Shown: in pieces, positions 35,238 through 43,949 of the stretch | How positions within the stretch are numbered: the first letter of the stretch is position 1 | Layout of the letters: every line of letters starts with the position of its first letter | From: Mycolicibacterium rhodesiae | GTDB taxonomy: Bacteria; Actinomycetota; Actinomycetes; Mycobacteriales; Mycobacteriaceae | DNA length: 64,000 bases | Assembly (NCBI RefSeq): GCF_002086695.1 | Contig: NZ_MVIH01000014.1 | Span: 60,472 to 124,471 of the forward strand | Reading direction: 5' to 3' | The notes under the pieces: model-generated | The model's database searches: none | Seen by the model: only the letters and a program-made list of their open reading frames with translations | What the model was told of the DNA's origin: nothing | Made by a program: the position numbers and the translations under genes

Positions 35238-36400
35238 CGGTGCTGGAAGTCGGTCCCGCACTGGTCACCCGGTTGACGCCGCGCCCTCAGCGAACGGGGG
35301 AGCAGGAGTTGGTCATGGCCGCACTCGCCGGCATCGACGACACGGTGGTGCTGTTTCGCGAACGTCCGGTCGCCGTCGCCGACCTGTGGCGAAAGATCTT
35401 CGCCGACAGTGTCGAGGAACGCTGCGAGACAATGACTGTCGTGCACCCGTCATGGTGGGCACATCACCGGGTGTCCCGACTTGTCGATGCTGCGGCGACA
35501 GTCGCCACCGAGGTTCTCGCGCTGCCCCGCGCCGCGATGCTGGCCGCAGGCGAGGCCGCCACCGTCATCGAGATCGCCGACGAATTCGTGGCCGTCATCT
35601 GCGACGGCCGCGATCCGGTGACACGCATTCGTCCGGACCATCCACTGGATCTCGCCGAGATCATCGAGACACCCGATCGTGCGGCCGTTCTCATCGACGC
35701 TCCACCGGGAGTAAGCGGTGCGGCGGAGTACGCCGAGAGCCTGCGTACCGCACTGTGTCGGCGCGGCAAGGATGCGCGGATGGTACGGATGCCCGCCATC
35801 CCCGACCCGTCCGAGCCGAAGTCGACGGTCGAACCCGGCCCTGCCCCACGGCGACAGGTGCGGGGGGCGGCAGCCGTGGCGGCCGGCATGGCGTTGACAC
35901 TGTGCGCTATTGGAATGGCCGCGGTCCGCACGGGTCCGGCGGCGCGGACTCCCGACGGCATCTACATCGTCGAAGGCCGCGTCACGCTGCGGATCCCGCC
36001 GGACTGGGTGGTCACCCGCGTCACGGCCGGCCCTGGTTCGCGCCGCGTCCAGGCCAGCTCGCCGGCCGATTCGAACACGGCCCTGCACATCACCCAATCC
36101 TATTCTCCTGAAGAAACGTTGGATCAGGCCGCCGCGACGCTGAGCAAGGCTATCGCTGAGCAGCCGCGCGGTGTGTTCGTCGACTTCAACCCCGCGGACC
36201 GGCGTGGCGGGCGCCCAGCAGTCACCTACCGGGAAGTCCGCATCGCCCGCGAGATCCGGTGGGCGGTGATCCACGACGGGTCGACCCGCATCAGCATCGG
36301 TTGCCAGACTGCGCAAGGCCGGCTCGACTCGATCACCGAGCCTTGCGAGCAAGCCATTGAATCCGCGCACGAAATCAGTGGAACCGGAACGGGCTCGTGA
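35234..36400 (+). CDS. Rv3446c-family type VII secretion-associated protein
   Basis: A 388-residue protein in the position of Rv3446c of the M. tuberculosis ESX-4 locus. The N-terminal ~200 residues have a repeated beta/alpha, actin-like character (TVLEVGPALVTRLTP, TVIEIADEFVAVICDG). One membrane helix follows (AAVAAGMALTLCAIGMAAV), then a C-terminal extracytoplasmic domain of the Rv3446c-family type (YIVEGRVTLRIPPDWVVTRV, ITQSYSPEETLDQAA). It is translationally coupled to eccC4. Its role in ESX-4 is unknown; family context suggests an accessory or chaperone-like part. Confidence 0.85.
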   Translation: MTVLEVGPALVTRLTPRPQRTGEQELVMAALAGIDDTVVLFRERPVAVADLWRKIFADSVEERCETMTVVHPSWWAHHRVSRLVDAAATVATEVLALPRAAMLAAGEAATVIEIADEFVAVICDGRDPVTRIRPDHPLDLAEIIETPDRAAVLIDAPPGVSGAAEYAESLRTALCRRGKDARMVRMPAIPDPSEPKSTVEPGPAPRRQVRGAAAVAAGMALTLCAIGMAAVRTGPAARTPDGIYIVEGRVTLRIPPDWVVTRVTAGPGSRRVQASSPADSNTALHITQSYSPEETLDQAAATLSKAIAEQPRGVFVDFNPADRRGGRPAVTYREVRIAREIRWAVIHDGSTRISIGCQTAQGRLDSITEPCEQAIESAHEISGTGTGS

Positions 36401-36448
36401 GCGTCGAAACCATTGTAAGACTGGATAACTCGATCCGAAGGACGACAC

Positions 36449-36757
36449 GTGACGACACTGAGCACCGACTTCGACCTGATGCGCTCCGTCGCCGCGGCGG
36501 CCGACACCCGCAATGACGAGATACGGGTTTTGTTGCGCGGCTTCATCACCCGCATGGAGTCTGTACCGCCCACAGTCTGGGGCGGATCGGCGGCCGCCCG
36601 ATTCCAGACCGTCGTGGCGCACTGGAACAACGAGTCCACCAAGCTGTCGCAGGCGCTTGCGGGGATCGCCGACACGATCAGAAACAACGAACACCAACTG
36701 CGTGAGGCCGCGCAACTGCACGCGCAGCGCATCGCTGCCGTCACCGAGCACCTCTAG
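36449..36757 (+). CDS. esxU: EsxU, WXG100-family secreted protein
   Basis: A 102-residue helical hairpin protein, the length of the WXG100 family. The turn motif is WGG in PPTVWGGSAAARFQ near residue 45. It would pair with EsxT, encoded 15 bases downstream, as a heterodimeric ESX-4 substrate. No signal peptide is present, as expected. Confidence 0.92.
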   Translation: MTTLSTDFDLMRSVAAAADTRNDEIRVLLRGFITRMESVPPTVWGGSAAARFQTVVAHWNNESTKLSQALAGIADTIRNNEHQLREAAQLHAQRIAAVTEHL

Positions 36758-36772
36758 GTAAGGAGCATCTCC

Positions 36773-37066
36773 GTGGACCCCGTCCTCTCTTACGATTTCG
36801 CCGAGATCGACGCGGCGGTACTCGCCGACATCCAGAGCACGTCCGCGCGACTCGGCGCGGCCCTGGACGATCTCAGCCGGCAGATCGCGCCGCTCCAGCA
36901 GGTGTGGACCCGTGACGCCGCGGCGGCATATCAGGCCGAACAGGCGCAGTGGCACCAATCCGCGTCGGCGTTGCGCGACATCCTGGTCCGACTGGGGGTT
37001 GCTGTGCGTGACGGGGCGGCCGACGTGGCCGATGCCGACCGTCGCGCCGCCGGGATGTGGGGCTGA
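36773..37066 (+). CDS. esxT: EsxT, WXG100-family secreted protein with WTR turn
   Basis: A 97-residue helical hairpin (DPVLSYDFAEIDAAVLADIQ start, ADVADADRRAAGMWG end). The turn motif reads QQVWTRDAAAAYQ, so the usual glycine of WxG is Arg; from memory M. tuberculosis EsxT shares this. It is the EsxU partner. A strong hairpin begins 16 bases after its stop, ending the ESX-4 operon. Confidence 0.92.
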   Translation: MDPVLSYDFAEIDAAVLADIQSTSARLGAALDDLSRQIAPLQQVWTRDAAAAYQAEQAQWHQSASALRDILVRLGVAVRDGAADVADADRRAAGMWG

Positions 37067-37082
37067 CGGCGTCCCTCGATCT

Positions 37083-37123
37083 CTGTGCGGCCCCCGCGGA
37101 GGAGAGCCAACGGGGCCGCACAG
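37083..37123 (+). terminator. Terminator after esxT
   Basis: A perfect 12-base stem, CTGTGCGGCCCC paired with GGGGCCGCACAG, encloses a 17-base loop. There is no long T-run, which is common for actinobacterial terminators. It sits just downstream of esxT and upstream of the GAF regulator, marking the end of the ESX-4 transcript. Confidence 0.75.
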
Positions 37124-37230
37124 TCATCCCGGACGATCGCATCCGATGCTCACATGACTGTCGAGATCTGGCGTATCGTGACCGCACGCGCGCCGGTCTC
37201 CGGTGACCGCACGCAGGAGTGTGATCGCCG

Positions 37231-38526
37231 ATGGGCATATCCAGAACGACGCGAACCGGTGCCGGTGACGCCCGGCCGTCGGCGCTTTTGCGCGCGGTCC
37301 ATGAGCTGTTCGTCGCCGGCGAGGTCGACGCCAGCTACCTGGAATCGAGCTCGCTGCGACCGATCGTCGCCAAGAGCTGGCAACGCAGCCTGGCCAAGGG
37401 TGTCGACCCGGACGGTGCGGCCCAACCCTCCCCGGTGGGGGAGAAATTGGCCCGCCTGCGTGAGGCGCATCCGCTGGCACCCGCACTGCCCGTGATCCGC
37501 AGGCTGCTCGTCGACGATGCCGCCGGGTCCGGGGTGGTCGTCGCCGTCAGCGGTGCCGACGGCACGCTGCTGTGGGTGGAGGGTGACCCCAACGCCTGCC
37601 GGCGTGCGGAGGCCATGAACTTTGTGCCGGGGGCGGACTGGAGTGAGCGCGGCGCCGGGACGAACGCGCCCGGTACCGCGCTGGCTGTGGACGCTGAGCT
37701 GCAGATTCACGGGTCTGAGCACTTCTCCCGGGTGGTGCAACCGTGGAGTTGTACGGCGGTGCCCGTGCATGACCCCACCACCGGTGCCCTGCTCGGCGCA
37801 CTCGACCTGACCGGCGGATCGCGGGTCGCCACCCCGCAGGCCCTGGCGCTCGTGCGCGCCACCGTCGTCGCCGTCGAAACGCACCTGGCGCTGCTGCGGC
37901 TGACCGGCGGACCCGTCGAAGCCGCGCAGCCACGACCCCGGCTGACCGTGCTCGGATCTGAACGCCCGCGCTGGCTGGTCACCGACGAGTTCGGGCACCT
38001 GCGCGCCACCACACTGACCGGTAGGCACGCCGACATCCTGGTGCTGTTGAGCCGTCACCCCGAAGGTCTGAGCGCTGACCATCTGGCGATGCTGCTCGAC
38101 GACAAGGACCTGGACGTCGTGACGGTGCGTGCCGAGATGTCGCGGCTGCGCAAGGTCGTCGGCGCAGACGCCATCGAGTCGCGACCGTATCGGCTGATGG
38201 TGCCGATCACCACCGACATCGGCGAGGTGTACGAGGCCCTCGATGCCGGAGATGTGACCGCGGCGCTCGATCGGTATCCGGGACCGCTTCTGCCACAGTC
38301 GATCTCACCGGCAGTCGGGAGATTGCGCACAGAGTTGGCCATGACATTGCGGGGCGCGGCGTTGGCGACCGGCGACCCCGCGGTGTTGCGCCGTTGGCTG
38401 GACAGCCCGGACGGCCGCGACGACCGGGACGGGTGGCGCGCGTTGCACGACGGCACCCTGCCCGGCTCCGTGCAGCAGGCCCAGGCCCGCGGCAAGCTGG
38501 CCGGACTGGACTTCGACCTGGCGTGA
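37231..38526 (+). CDS. GAF-domain transcriptional activator of the alcohol/aldehyde genes
   Basis: A 431-residue protein of the actinobacterial AcoR-like group. The N-terminal block (SYLESSSLRPIVAKSWQRSL) and GAF region (NFVPGADWSERGAGTNAPGT, HFSRVVQPWSCTAVPVHDPT) match sigma54-type AcoR regulators. The AAA+ sigma54-contact domain (GAFTGA) is absent. A C-terminal DNA-binding-like region includes LTGRHADILVLLSRHPEGLS and LRKVVGADAIESRPYRL. It directly precedes the aldehyde and alcohol dehydrogenase genes, so it most likely activates them. The ligand is probably an aldehyde or alcohol, by analogy only. Confidence 0.85.
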   Translation: MGISRTTRTGAGDARPSALLRAVHELFVAGEVDASYLESSSLRPIVAKSWQRSLAKGVDPDGAAQPSPVGEKLARLREAHPLAPALPVIRRLLVDDAAGSGVVVAVSGADGTLLWVEGDPNACRRAEAMNFVPGADWSERGAGTNAPGTALAVDAELQIHGSEHFSRVVQPWSCTAVPVHDPTTGALLGALDLTGGSRVATPQALALVRATVVAVETHLALLRLTGGPVEAAQPRPRLTVLGSERPRWLVTDEFGHLRATTLTGRHADILVLLSRHPEGLSADHLAMLLDDKDLDVVTVRAEMSRLRKVVGADAIESRPYRLMVPITTDIGEVYEALDAGDVTAALDRYPGPLLPQSISPAVGRLRTELAMTLRGAALATGDPAVLRRWLDSPDGRDDRDGWRALHDGTLPGSVQQAQARGKLAGLDFDLA

Positions 38527-38533
38527 GCCGCGC

Positions 38534-38572
38534 GTGCAACGGTGCGCGAACGAGTGCAACCGTGCTGCAACC
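38534..38572. promoter_or_regulatory. GTGCAAC direct repeats upstream of aldehyde dehydrogenase
   Basis: GTGCAACGGTGC at 38534-38545 and GTGCAACCGTGC at 38554-38565 are near-identical direct repeats 20 bases apart, followed immediately by TGCAACC at 38566-38572. They lie in the 110-base gap between the GAF regulator and the aldehyde dehydrogenase. Period and place suit an activator binding upstream of a promoter. The regulator assignment is inferred from adjacency. Confidence 0.55.
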
Positions 38573-38636
38573 CCGTACTGCCTACCTTCAGTGACGACCG
38601 ACACATTTCGTCGTCTTGACCAGGTAGGAGAACACC

Positions 38637-40160
38637 ATGACCGTATACGCGAGGCCCGGTACGGAGGGCTCGCTGATGTCCTTTGCGGCCCGCTACGAGA
38701 ACTTCATCGGTGGTGACTGGGTCGCTCCGGTGGGCGGTTTGTACTTCGAGAACCGCACGCCGGTGACCGGTGAGGTGTTCTGCGAGGTGGCGCGTTCCAC
38801 CGAGGCCGATATCGAGCTGGCCCTGGACGCCGCCCACGCCGCGGCACCCGCCTGGGGGAAGACGTCCGCAGCCGAGCGGGCTCAAGTCCTCAACAAGATC
38901 GCTGACCGTATCGAGGCGAATCTGGAGTCGATCGCGCTGGCCGAGTCGTGGGACAACGGCAAGCCGATCCGGGAAACGCTCAACGCCGATATTCCGTTGG
39001 CGGTCGACCACTTCCGCTATTACGCCGGCGCGATCCGCGCCCAGGAAGGCTCGCTGTCTCAGATCGATGAGGACACCGTGGCCTATCACTTCCACGAGCC
39101 GTTGGGGGTGGTGGGGCAGATCATTCCGTGGAATTTCCCGATCCTGATGGCGGTGTGGAAGCTGGCGCCGGCGTTGGCCGCGGGTAACGCGGTGGTGCTC
39201 AAGCCGGCCGAGCAGACCCCCGCTTCGGTGCTGTATCTGATCTCGTTGATCGCCGACCTGCTGCCCGCCGGAGTTCTCAACGTGGTCAACGGCTTTGGTG
39301 TGGAGGCCGGCAAACCGCTGGCGTCGAGCAACCGGATCGCCAAGATCGCGTTCACCGGCGAGACCACCACCGGTCGGCTGATCATGCAATACGCCAGCCA
39401 GAACCTGATCCCGGTCACCCTGGAGTTGGGCGGCAAGAGCCCGAATATCTTCTTCTCCGACGTGCTCGCCGCCAACGACGACTACCAGGACAAGGCATTG
39501 GAGGGGTTCACGATGTTCGCCCTCAACCAGGGCGAAGTCTGCACCTGCCCGTCCCGCAGCCTGATTCAGGCCGACATCTACGACGAGTTCCTGGCCATGG
39601 CGGCCATCCGCACCAAGGCGGTCCGGCAGGGCGATCCGCTCGACACCGAAACCATGATCGGGGCGCAGGCCTCCAACGATCAGCTCGAAAAGATCCTGTC
39701 CTACATCGAGATCGGCAAAAGCGAAGGCGCCCAGATCGTCACCGGCGGTGAACGTGCCGAGCTCGGTGGCGACCTCAATGGCGGATACTACGTCCAGCCC
39801 ACGATCTTCACCGGGGACAACGCGATGCGCGTCTTCCAGGAAGAGATCTTCGGACCCGTCGTCGCCGTCACATCATTCACCGATTACGACGACGCCATCC
39901 GCATCGCCAACGACACCCTCTACGGCCTCGGCGCCGGAGTCTGGAGTCGCAACGGCAACACCGCCTACCGCGCCGGCCGCGACATCAAAGCCGGCCGGGT
40001 GTGGACCAACTGCTATCACCAGTACCCCGCCCACGCCGCGTTCGGCGGCTACAAGCAGTCCGGCATCGGCCGGGAAAACCATCTGATGATGCTCGACCAC
40101 TACCAACAGACCAAGAATCTCCTCGTCTCCTACTCCAACACAGCCCAAGGCTTCTTCTGA
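38637..40160 (+). CDS. NAD-dependent aldehyde dehydrogenase (acetaldehyde type)
   Basis: A 507-residue aldehyde dehydrogenase with an intact active site: Glu in TLELGGKSPNIFF, Cys in NQGEVCTCPSR, cofactor-binding FTGETTTGR, and PWNFPILMAVWKLAPALAAG. The sequence style is that of acetaldehyde or ThcA/ExaC-type enzymes. It oxidises aldehydes to acids with NAD(P). GTAGGAGAA precedes the ATG. With the alcohol dehydrogenase 59 bases downstream it would take primary alcohols to carboxylates. Confidence 0.94.
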   Translation: MTVYARPGTEGSLMSFAARYENFIGGDWVAPVGGLYFENRTPVTGEVFCEVARSTEADIELALDAAHAAAPAWGKTSAAERAQVLNKIADRIEANLESIALAESWDNGKPIRETLNADIPLAVDHFRYYAGAIRAQEGSLSQIDEDTVAYHFHEPLGVVGQIIPWNFPILMAVWKLAPALAAGNAVVLKPAEQTPASVLYLISLIADLLPAGVLNVVNGFGVEAGKPLASSNRIAKIAFTGETTTGRLIMQYASQNLIPVTLELGGKSPNIFFSDVLAANDDYQDKALEGFTMFALNQGEVCTCPSRSLIQADIYDEFLAMAAIRTKAVRQGDPLDTETMIGAQASNDQLEKILSYIEIGKSEGAQIVTGGERAELGGDLNGGYYVQPTIFTGDNAMRVFQEEIFGPVVAVTSFTDYDDAIRIANDTLYGLGAGVWSRNGNTAYRAGRDIKAGRVWTNCYHQYPAHAAFGGYKQSGIGRENHLMMLDHYQQTKNLLVSYSNTAQGFF

Positions 40161-40225
40161 GCGCTCGCGCGACGAAGCGAAGACACCGTTGAGGCCGACA
40201 ACCACTTTCACGAAAGGACATGACC

Positions 40226-41287
40226 ATGACACAGACACTTGGCGCACCCGCCACATCGACCGACACCGACACCATGCGCGCCGCAGTCGTCACCGAATTC
40301 GGTGCACCGCTGCACGTCACCGACCTCGACCTGCCCACTCCCGGCCCCGGGGAAGCTCTGGTCAAACTGGAGACCTCCGGGGTCTGCCACACCGATCTGC
40401 ATGCCGCCCATGGTGATTGGCCGGTCAAACCGGCACCGCCGTTCATCCCGGGCCACGAGGGTTACGGCACTGTCGTCGCGCTCGGCGAGGGCGTCTCCGA
40501 CCTGGAACTGGGTGACAAGGTGGGCAACGCCTGGCTGTGGTCGGCGTGCGGCAGCTGCGAATACTGCCGCACCGGCTGGGAGACATTGTGCGAGAGCCAG
40601 CGCAACGGCGGTTACAGCGTCAACGGCAGCTTCGGTACCTACATGCTGGTGAATGCGGCCTACGCCGCCCGGATTCCGGATGGCATCGACCCACTCGAGG
40701 TGGCACCCATCCTGTGCGCCGGCGTCACCGTCTACAAGGGCCTCAAGGTCACTGACACCCGGCCCGGCCAGTGGGTCGCGATTTCCGGTATCGGCGGCCT
40801 CGGACACATCGCTGTGCAGTATGCCCGCGCGATGGGACTGCGTGTGGTCGCCGTCGACATCGACGACGCGAAACTCGCACTGGCCGAACGGCTCGGTGCC
40901 GAGGTGACCGTCAACGCCAGGACCTCCGACGTCGTCGACGAAGTGCAGAAAGCCACCGGCGGTGTCCACGCCGTGCTTGTCACGGCGGTGCACCCGCAGG
41001 CGTTCGGCCAGGCGATCGGGCTGACCCGGCGCGGTGGAACCATCGTCTTCAACGGCCTGCCGCCGGGCGACTTCCCCGCACCGATCTTCGACATCGTGTT
41101 GAAGGGCTTGACGATTCGCGGCTCCATCGTCGGCACCCGGCAGGACATGGCCGAGGCGCTCGACTTCTACGCCCGCGGGTTGATCCATCCCACCGTCGAG
41201 GCCGCCAAGCTCGACGACATCAACGAGGTGTTCGGTCGGATGGAGCGGGGCCAGATCGACGGCCGCGTCGTCATCGACTACCGCTGA
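40226..41287 (+). CDS. adhP: Zinc-dependent alcohol dehydrogenase (AdhP type)
   Basis: A medium-chain dehydrogenase of ~353 residues. Catalytic zinc ligands lie in GVCHTDLHAAHGDWP and PGHEGYGTVVALG; structural zinc cysteines in CGSCEYCRTGWETLCESQ; NAD fold in GIGGLGHIAVQYARAMG. It oxidises ethanol and similar alcohols to aldehydes for the upstream aldehyde dehydrogenase. Two ATGs (40220 and 40226) are possible behind GAAAGGA. The 3' end overlaps the convergent acetyltransferase gene by 10 bases. Confidence 0.93.
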   Translation: MTQTLGAPATSTDTDTMRAAVVTEFGAPLHVTDLDLPTPGPGEALVKLETSGVCHTDLHAAHGDWPVKPAPPFIPGHEGYGTVVALGEGVSDLELGDKVGNAWLWSACGSCEYCRTGWETLCESQRNGGYSVNGSFGTYMLVNAAYAARIPDGIDPLEVAPILCAGVTVYKGLKVTDTRPGQWVAISGIGGLGHIAVQYARAMGLRVVAVDIDDAKLALAERLGAEVTVNARTSDVVDEVQKATGGVHAVLVTAVHPQAFGQAIGLTRRGGTIVFNGLPPGDFPAPIFDIVLKGLTIRGSIVGTRQDMAEALDFYARGLIHPTVEAAKLDDINEVFGRMERGQIDGRVVIDYR

Positions 41288-41922
41288 GTCTCCAGCAGCC
41301 TGCGAACGGCCTCGATGCCGACCAGACGGATATCGTCGCGTCGGATCGTCGCCCACCGCCCCGGCGTCATGGCGAAACCCACCATGGTGTCGGGGCGGTC
41401 GCGTCGGAGCTCGCGCGTTCTGACGGTCTCGGTGTAGGGCAGTGACCGGGTCACCGCCAACGACGCGGCGTTGTCGTGCCAGGCTCGGGTGACCGCGAGA
41501 TCGGCGTCGAAACCGGCGAAGATCAGATGCAGAGCCGCCTGGCGGAGCTCTTTACCGAGGCCCCGACCCTGATGAGCCAGGCCGAGCCATGAGCCGGTGG
41601 TCAACCGGCGATTGTTCGGAAAGTCCTCGGCGTGAACCGAACACATTCCGACCACCTTGTCCTCGACGAGGACAGCGAGGTCCAGGTTCCACCGCGCAGG
41701 CGACAGTTCGGCGCGGTTGCGCCAGTAGAACTGCAGGGCGTTGCGCTCCAGCGCAGGGGAGGGCACATCGGTCCAGGGTTCGGTGAACGGCATGACCGCC
41801 GGATCGTGAATGCCCTTGGCCGCCAACGTTGCCAGCGCCGTCCCCAGTTCGTCGTCGACGTAGCGCAGCCCGAGGCGCGGCGTCACCACCTGCAGGTCGG
41901 CCGGCGGCCAGACATCAGCCAT
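41278..41922 (-). CDS. GNAT-family N-acetyltransferase
   Basis: A 214-residue protein of the RimJ/RimL-like GNAT type. The acetyl-CoA-binding motif appears as GSWLGLAHQGRGLGKELRQA, and a later AVTRAWHDNAASLAVTRSLP is the typical second motif (xNxAS). It opens with TPRLGLRYVDDELG. The acceptor could be a protein N-terminus or a small molecule. It is convergent with the alcohol dehydrogenase; nothing ties it functionally to its neighbours. Confidence 0.88.
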   Translation of the reverse strand: MADVWPPADLQVVTPRLGLRYVDDELGTALATLAAKGIHDPAVMPFTEPWTDVPSPALERNALQFYWRNRAELSPARWNLDLAVLVEDKVVGMCSVHAEDFPNNRRLTTGSWLGLAHQGRGLGKELRQAALHLIFAGFDADLAVTRAWHDNAASLAVTRSLPYTETVRTRELRRDRPDTMVGFAMTPGRWATIRRDDIRLVGIEAVRRLLETQR

Positions 41923-41963
41923 GACACAAGAGGACCACAGCGCGGGGCGGGTCCGAAAGTGAT

Positions 41964-42920
41964 TTATCCGCGCAGCTGTGGAAGCACGTCGGACTCCCAG
42001 GCGGCGAAGAAGCCGTCCAAGTCCGGGCCGATCTGCTGGACGTAGAGCTCGTCGACGCCGGCGTCGATGTACTCACGTGCTCGCGTGACGTGCTTGTCGG
42101 GGTCCGGACCGCAGATGATCGACTCGCCGACCGTCTCCCGCGGCACCAGGTCCATCAACGCTTCAAAGTCCTTGGGCCGCGGCAGGGTTTGCGCGCTCTG
42201 CCCCGGGAGGCCATCGTTGGCCCACAGCCGATGTGCGACCTCCAGCGCCTTGTCGGCGTCGCGATCCCAGGTGACCTTCATACCGGCCTGCACCGGCTTG
42301 TCCCCGCCGCCGGAGTTGCGGAATGTCTGCACCAGATCGGCCTCCGGGGTCACCAGGACATAGCCGTCGCCGATACGGCCTGCCAGCTCGGCGGCCTGCG
42401 GTCCGAAGCCCGACACGTAGATCGGCACAGGCTGCTCTGGCCGGGTGTAGATGCGGGCCTCCTGCACCTCGTAATGCACACCGTGGTGGCTCACCTCGTT
42501 GCCGCGGTGCAACAGCCGGATCACCTCGACAGCCTCCTCGAGCATTTCCAGCCGAACGCCGACCGATGGCCACGGGTCGCCGAGGATGTGTTCGTTCAGA
42601 GCCTCACCGCTACCGACGCCCAACACGAACTTGCCGTCGAGCTGAACGGCGGCGGTCGCCGCGGCCTGGGCGATGATCGCCGGGTGGATCCGCATGGTCG
42701 GGCAGGTCACCGCCGTCGAGACGGGAAGTGAGGTGGCTTCCGACAACGCGCCGATAACACCCCACACGAACGCGCTCTGACCCTGCTCGTCGTTCCACGG
42801 GTGGAAATGATCCGAGATCCAGAGACTTTCGAATCCGGCCGCCTCCGCGCGCTTGGCCTGATCGACGAGTTCTGAGGGGCAGTACTGTTCAGAGGACAAG
42901 AAGTATCCGATTTTCGCCAT
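41964..42920 (-). CDS. LLM-class F420-dependent oxidoreductase (glucose-6-phosphate-dehydrogenase-like)
   Basis: A 318-residue LLM-fold protein of a different subfamily from the 12-15 kb triplet. Markers are AKIGYFLSSEQYCPSELVDQ, the F420-binding ISDHFHPWNDEQGQSAFVW, AVTCPTMRIHPAIIAQAAAT, GKFVLGVGSGEALNEHILG, and PVPIYVSGFGPQAAELAG. The HFHPW motif and SGEALNEH are shared with F420-dependent glucose-6-phosphate dehydrogenase relatives. ATG 42920 is chosen since the family starts there. It is divergent from the thioesterase-like gene over 121 bases. Confidence 0.9.
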   Translation of the reverse strand: MAKIGYFLSSEQYCPSELVDQAKRAEAAGFESLWISDHFHPWNDEQGQSAFVWGVIGALSEATSLPVSTAVTCPTMRIHPAIIAQAAATAAVQLDGKFVLGVGSGEALNEHILGDPWPSVGVRLEMLEEAVEVIRLLHRGNEVSHHGVHYEVQEARIYTRPEQPVPIYVSGFGPQAAELAGRIGDGYVLVTPEADLVQTFRNSGGGDKPVQAGMKVTWDRDADKALEVAHRLWANDGLPGQSAQTLPRPKDFEALMDLVPRETVGESIICGPDPDKHVTRAREYIDAGVDELYVQQIGPDLDGFFAAWESDVLPQLRG

Positions 42921-43041
42921 GACGGCGAAGTACCCATTGCGGGCAAGGCTATTCGCTGGCCTGCCGCAGGGTCTCAGCCATCTGGCGCTGATCGGCGCCG
43001 CGCTCGACCTCGCTTCCTGAGGTACGGCAAGATGCCAGGAA

Positions 43042-43944
43042 ATGAGCACACCTAACGGACCTCAGTCGGTCTTCTGCGTCGGCAACACCGGAGTCAGTGA
43101 GGCCGGCATCTCGTTGGATCAACAGGTGAATCAGACGCTCGTCGACCATCGCGGTCTGCTGGAGATGCCTGCCTACGCGGTGATGGCCGAATCCGTCACG
43201 AGCGGCGCCTACTGGTACACGTTCGCCGAACCGGTCGCCACCGTGCAATCGTGGCTGGCGCTGACCGCCGGCGTCCGCCCCACAGTGGGAGATCGGCTGC
43301 ACGCCATCTCGGCCATGGCTCACCGCGACGACGCCCAGGGCACGGCGACCATGACCATCACCAACGGCTCGCACGACGTCGTCTGCTCGGGCGTTGCCCG
43401 CGCCGTCCGGGTCGGCCGCAGCTCCGAAGCACTGCGCGCACTGGACAAGGACGCGATCGCTGAACCCGTCACGACGCTGCCCGGCCCGCCCGACATCGAT
43501 ACAGCAGTCTCGGCCATCGATCCGGACTGGGACGGCCGGCGCATCCTGACCGCGATCAGCAGCGGCGAGATCGCCCGCGGTCCCTTGAGTGAACTGCTGG
43601 CTCTGAGGGTCGAGAGTGCAGACGAACCGATCCTGACCATCGACCCGCAACCGTGGATGGCCAATCCCCTCGGCGCCATCCAGGGCGGGGTCATCGCCTC
43701 GATCATCGGCCAAGCCTGCTGGTTGGCAGGCCAGGCACACACCGGCGCGGGTGATCGCTACACCCTGGCTGACCTCTCGGTTTACTACTTCCGGTCGCCG
43801 CCGGTCGACGGTCGGTCCCTCACGCTGGCCACCGTCACCGAACGGGTGGGGCGCCGGATGGGGACGGTCTCGGCGACCATGACCGACGCCGCGGGCACCC
43901 ACTATGTCCGCGCCGTCGCCAACATCGCCTACGAGCGGGGATGA
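43042..43944 (+). CDS. Double hotdog thioesterase-like protein
   Basis: A 300-residue protein that looks like two hotdog-fold units. The second half has GAIQGGVIASIIGQACWLAG followed by TLADLSVYYFRSPPVDGRSL, the pattern of PaaI-type acyl-CoA thioesterases. The first half is more diverged (NQTLVDHRGLLEMPAYAVMA). It probably hydrolyses an acyl-CoA, substrate unknown. It ends only 5 bases before the predicted -35 element of the rplM promoter. Confidence 0.78.
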   Translation: MSTPNGPQSVFCVGNTGVSEAGISLDQQVNQTLVDHRGLLEMPAYAVMAESVTSGAYWYTFAEPVATVQSWLALTAGVRPTVGDRLHAISAMAHRDDAQGTATMTITNGSHDVVCSGVARAVRVGRSSEALRALDKDAIAEPVTTLPGPPDIDTAVSAIDPDWDGRRILTAISSGEIARGPLSELLALRVESADEPILTIDPQPWMANPLGAIQGGVIASIIGQACWLAGQAHTGAGDRYTLADLSVYYFRSPPVDGRSLTLATVTERVGRRMGTVSATMTDAAGTHYVRAVANIAYERG

Positions 43945-43949
43945 GCGTT

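Noticed and set aside
38534..38572. CRISPR-like repeat array
   Set aside because: Only two full repeats with an 8-base spacer; far too short for a CRISPR array and better explained as an operator.
37124..43944. Prophage or genomic island with mobile genes
   Set aside because: No integrase, transposase, tRNA or flanking repeats were seen, and composition looks like the neighbours.
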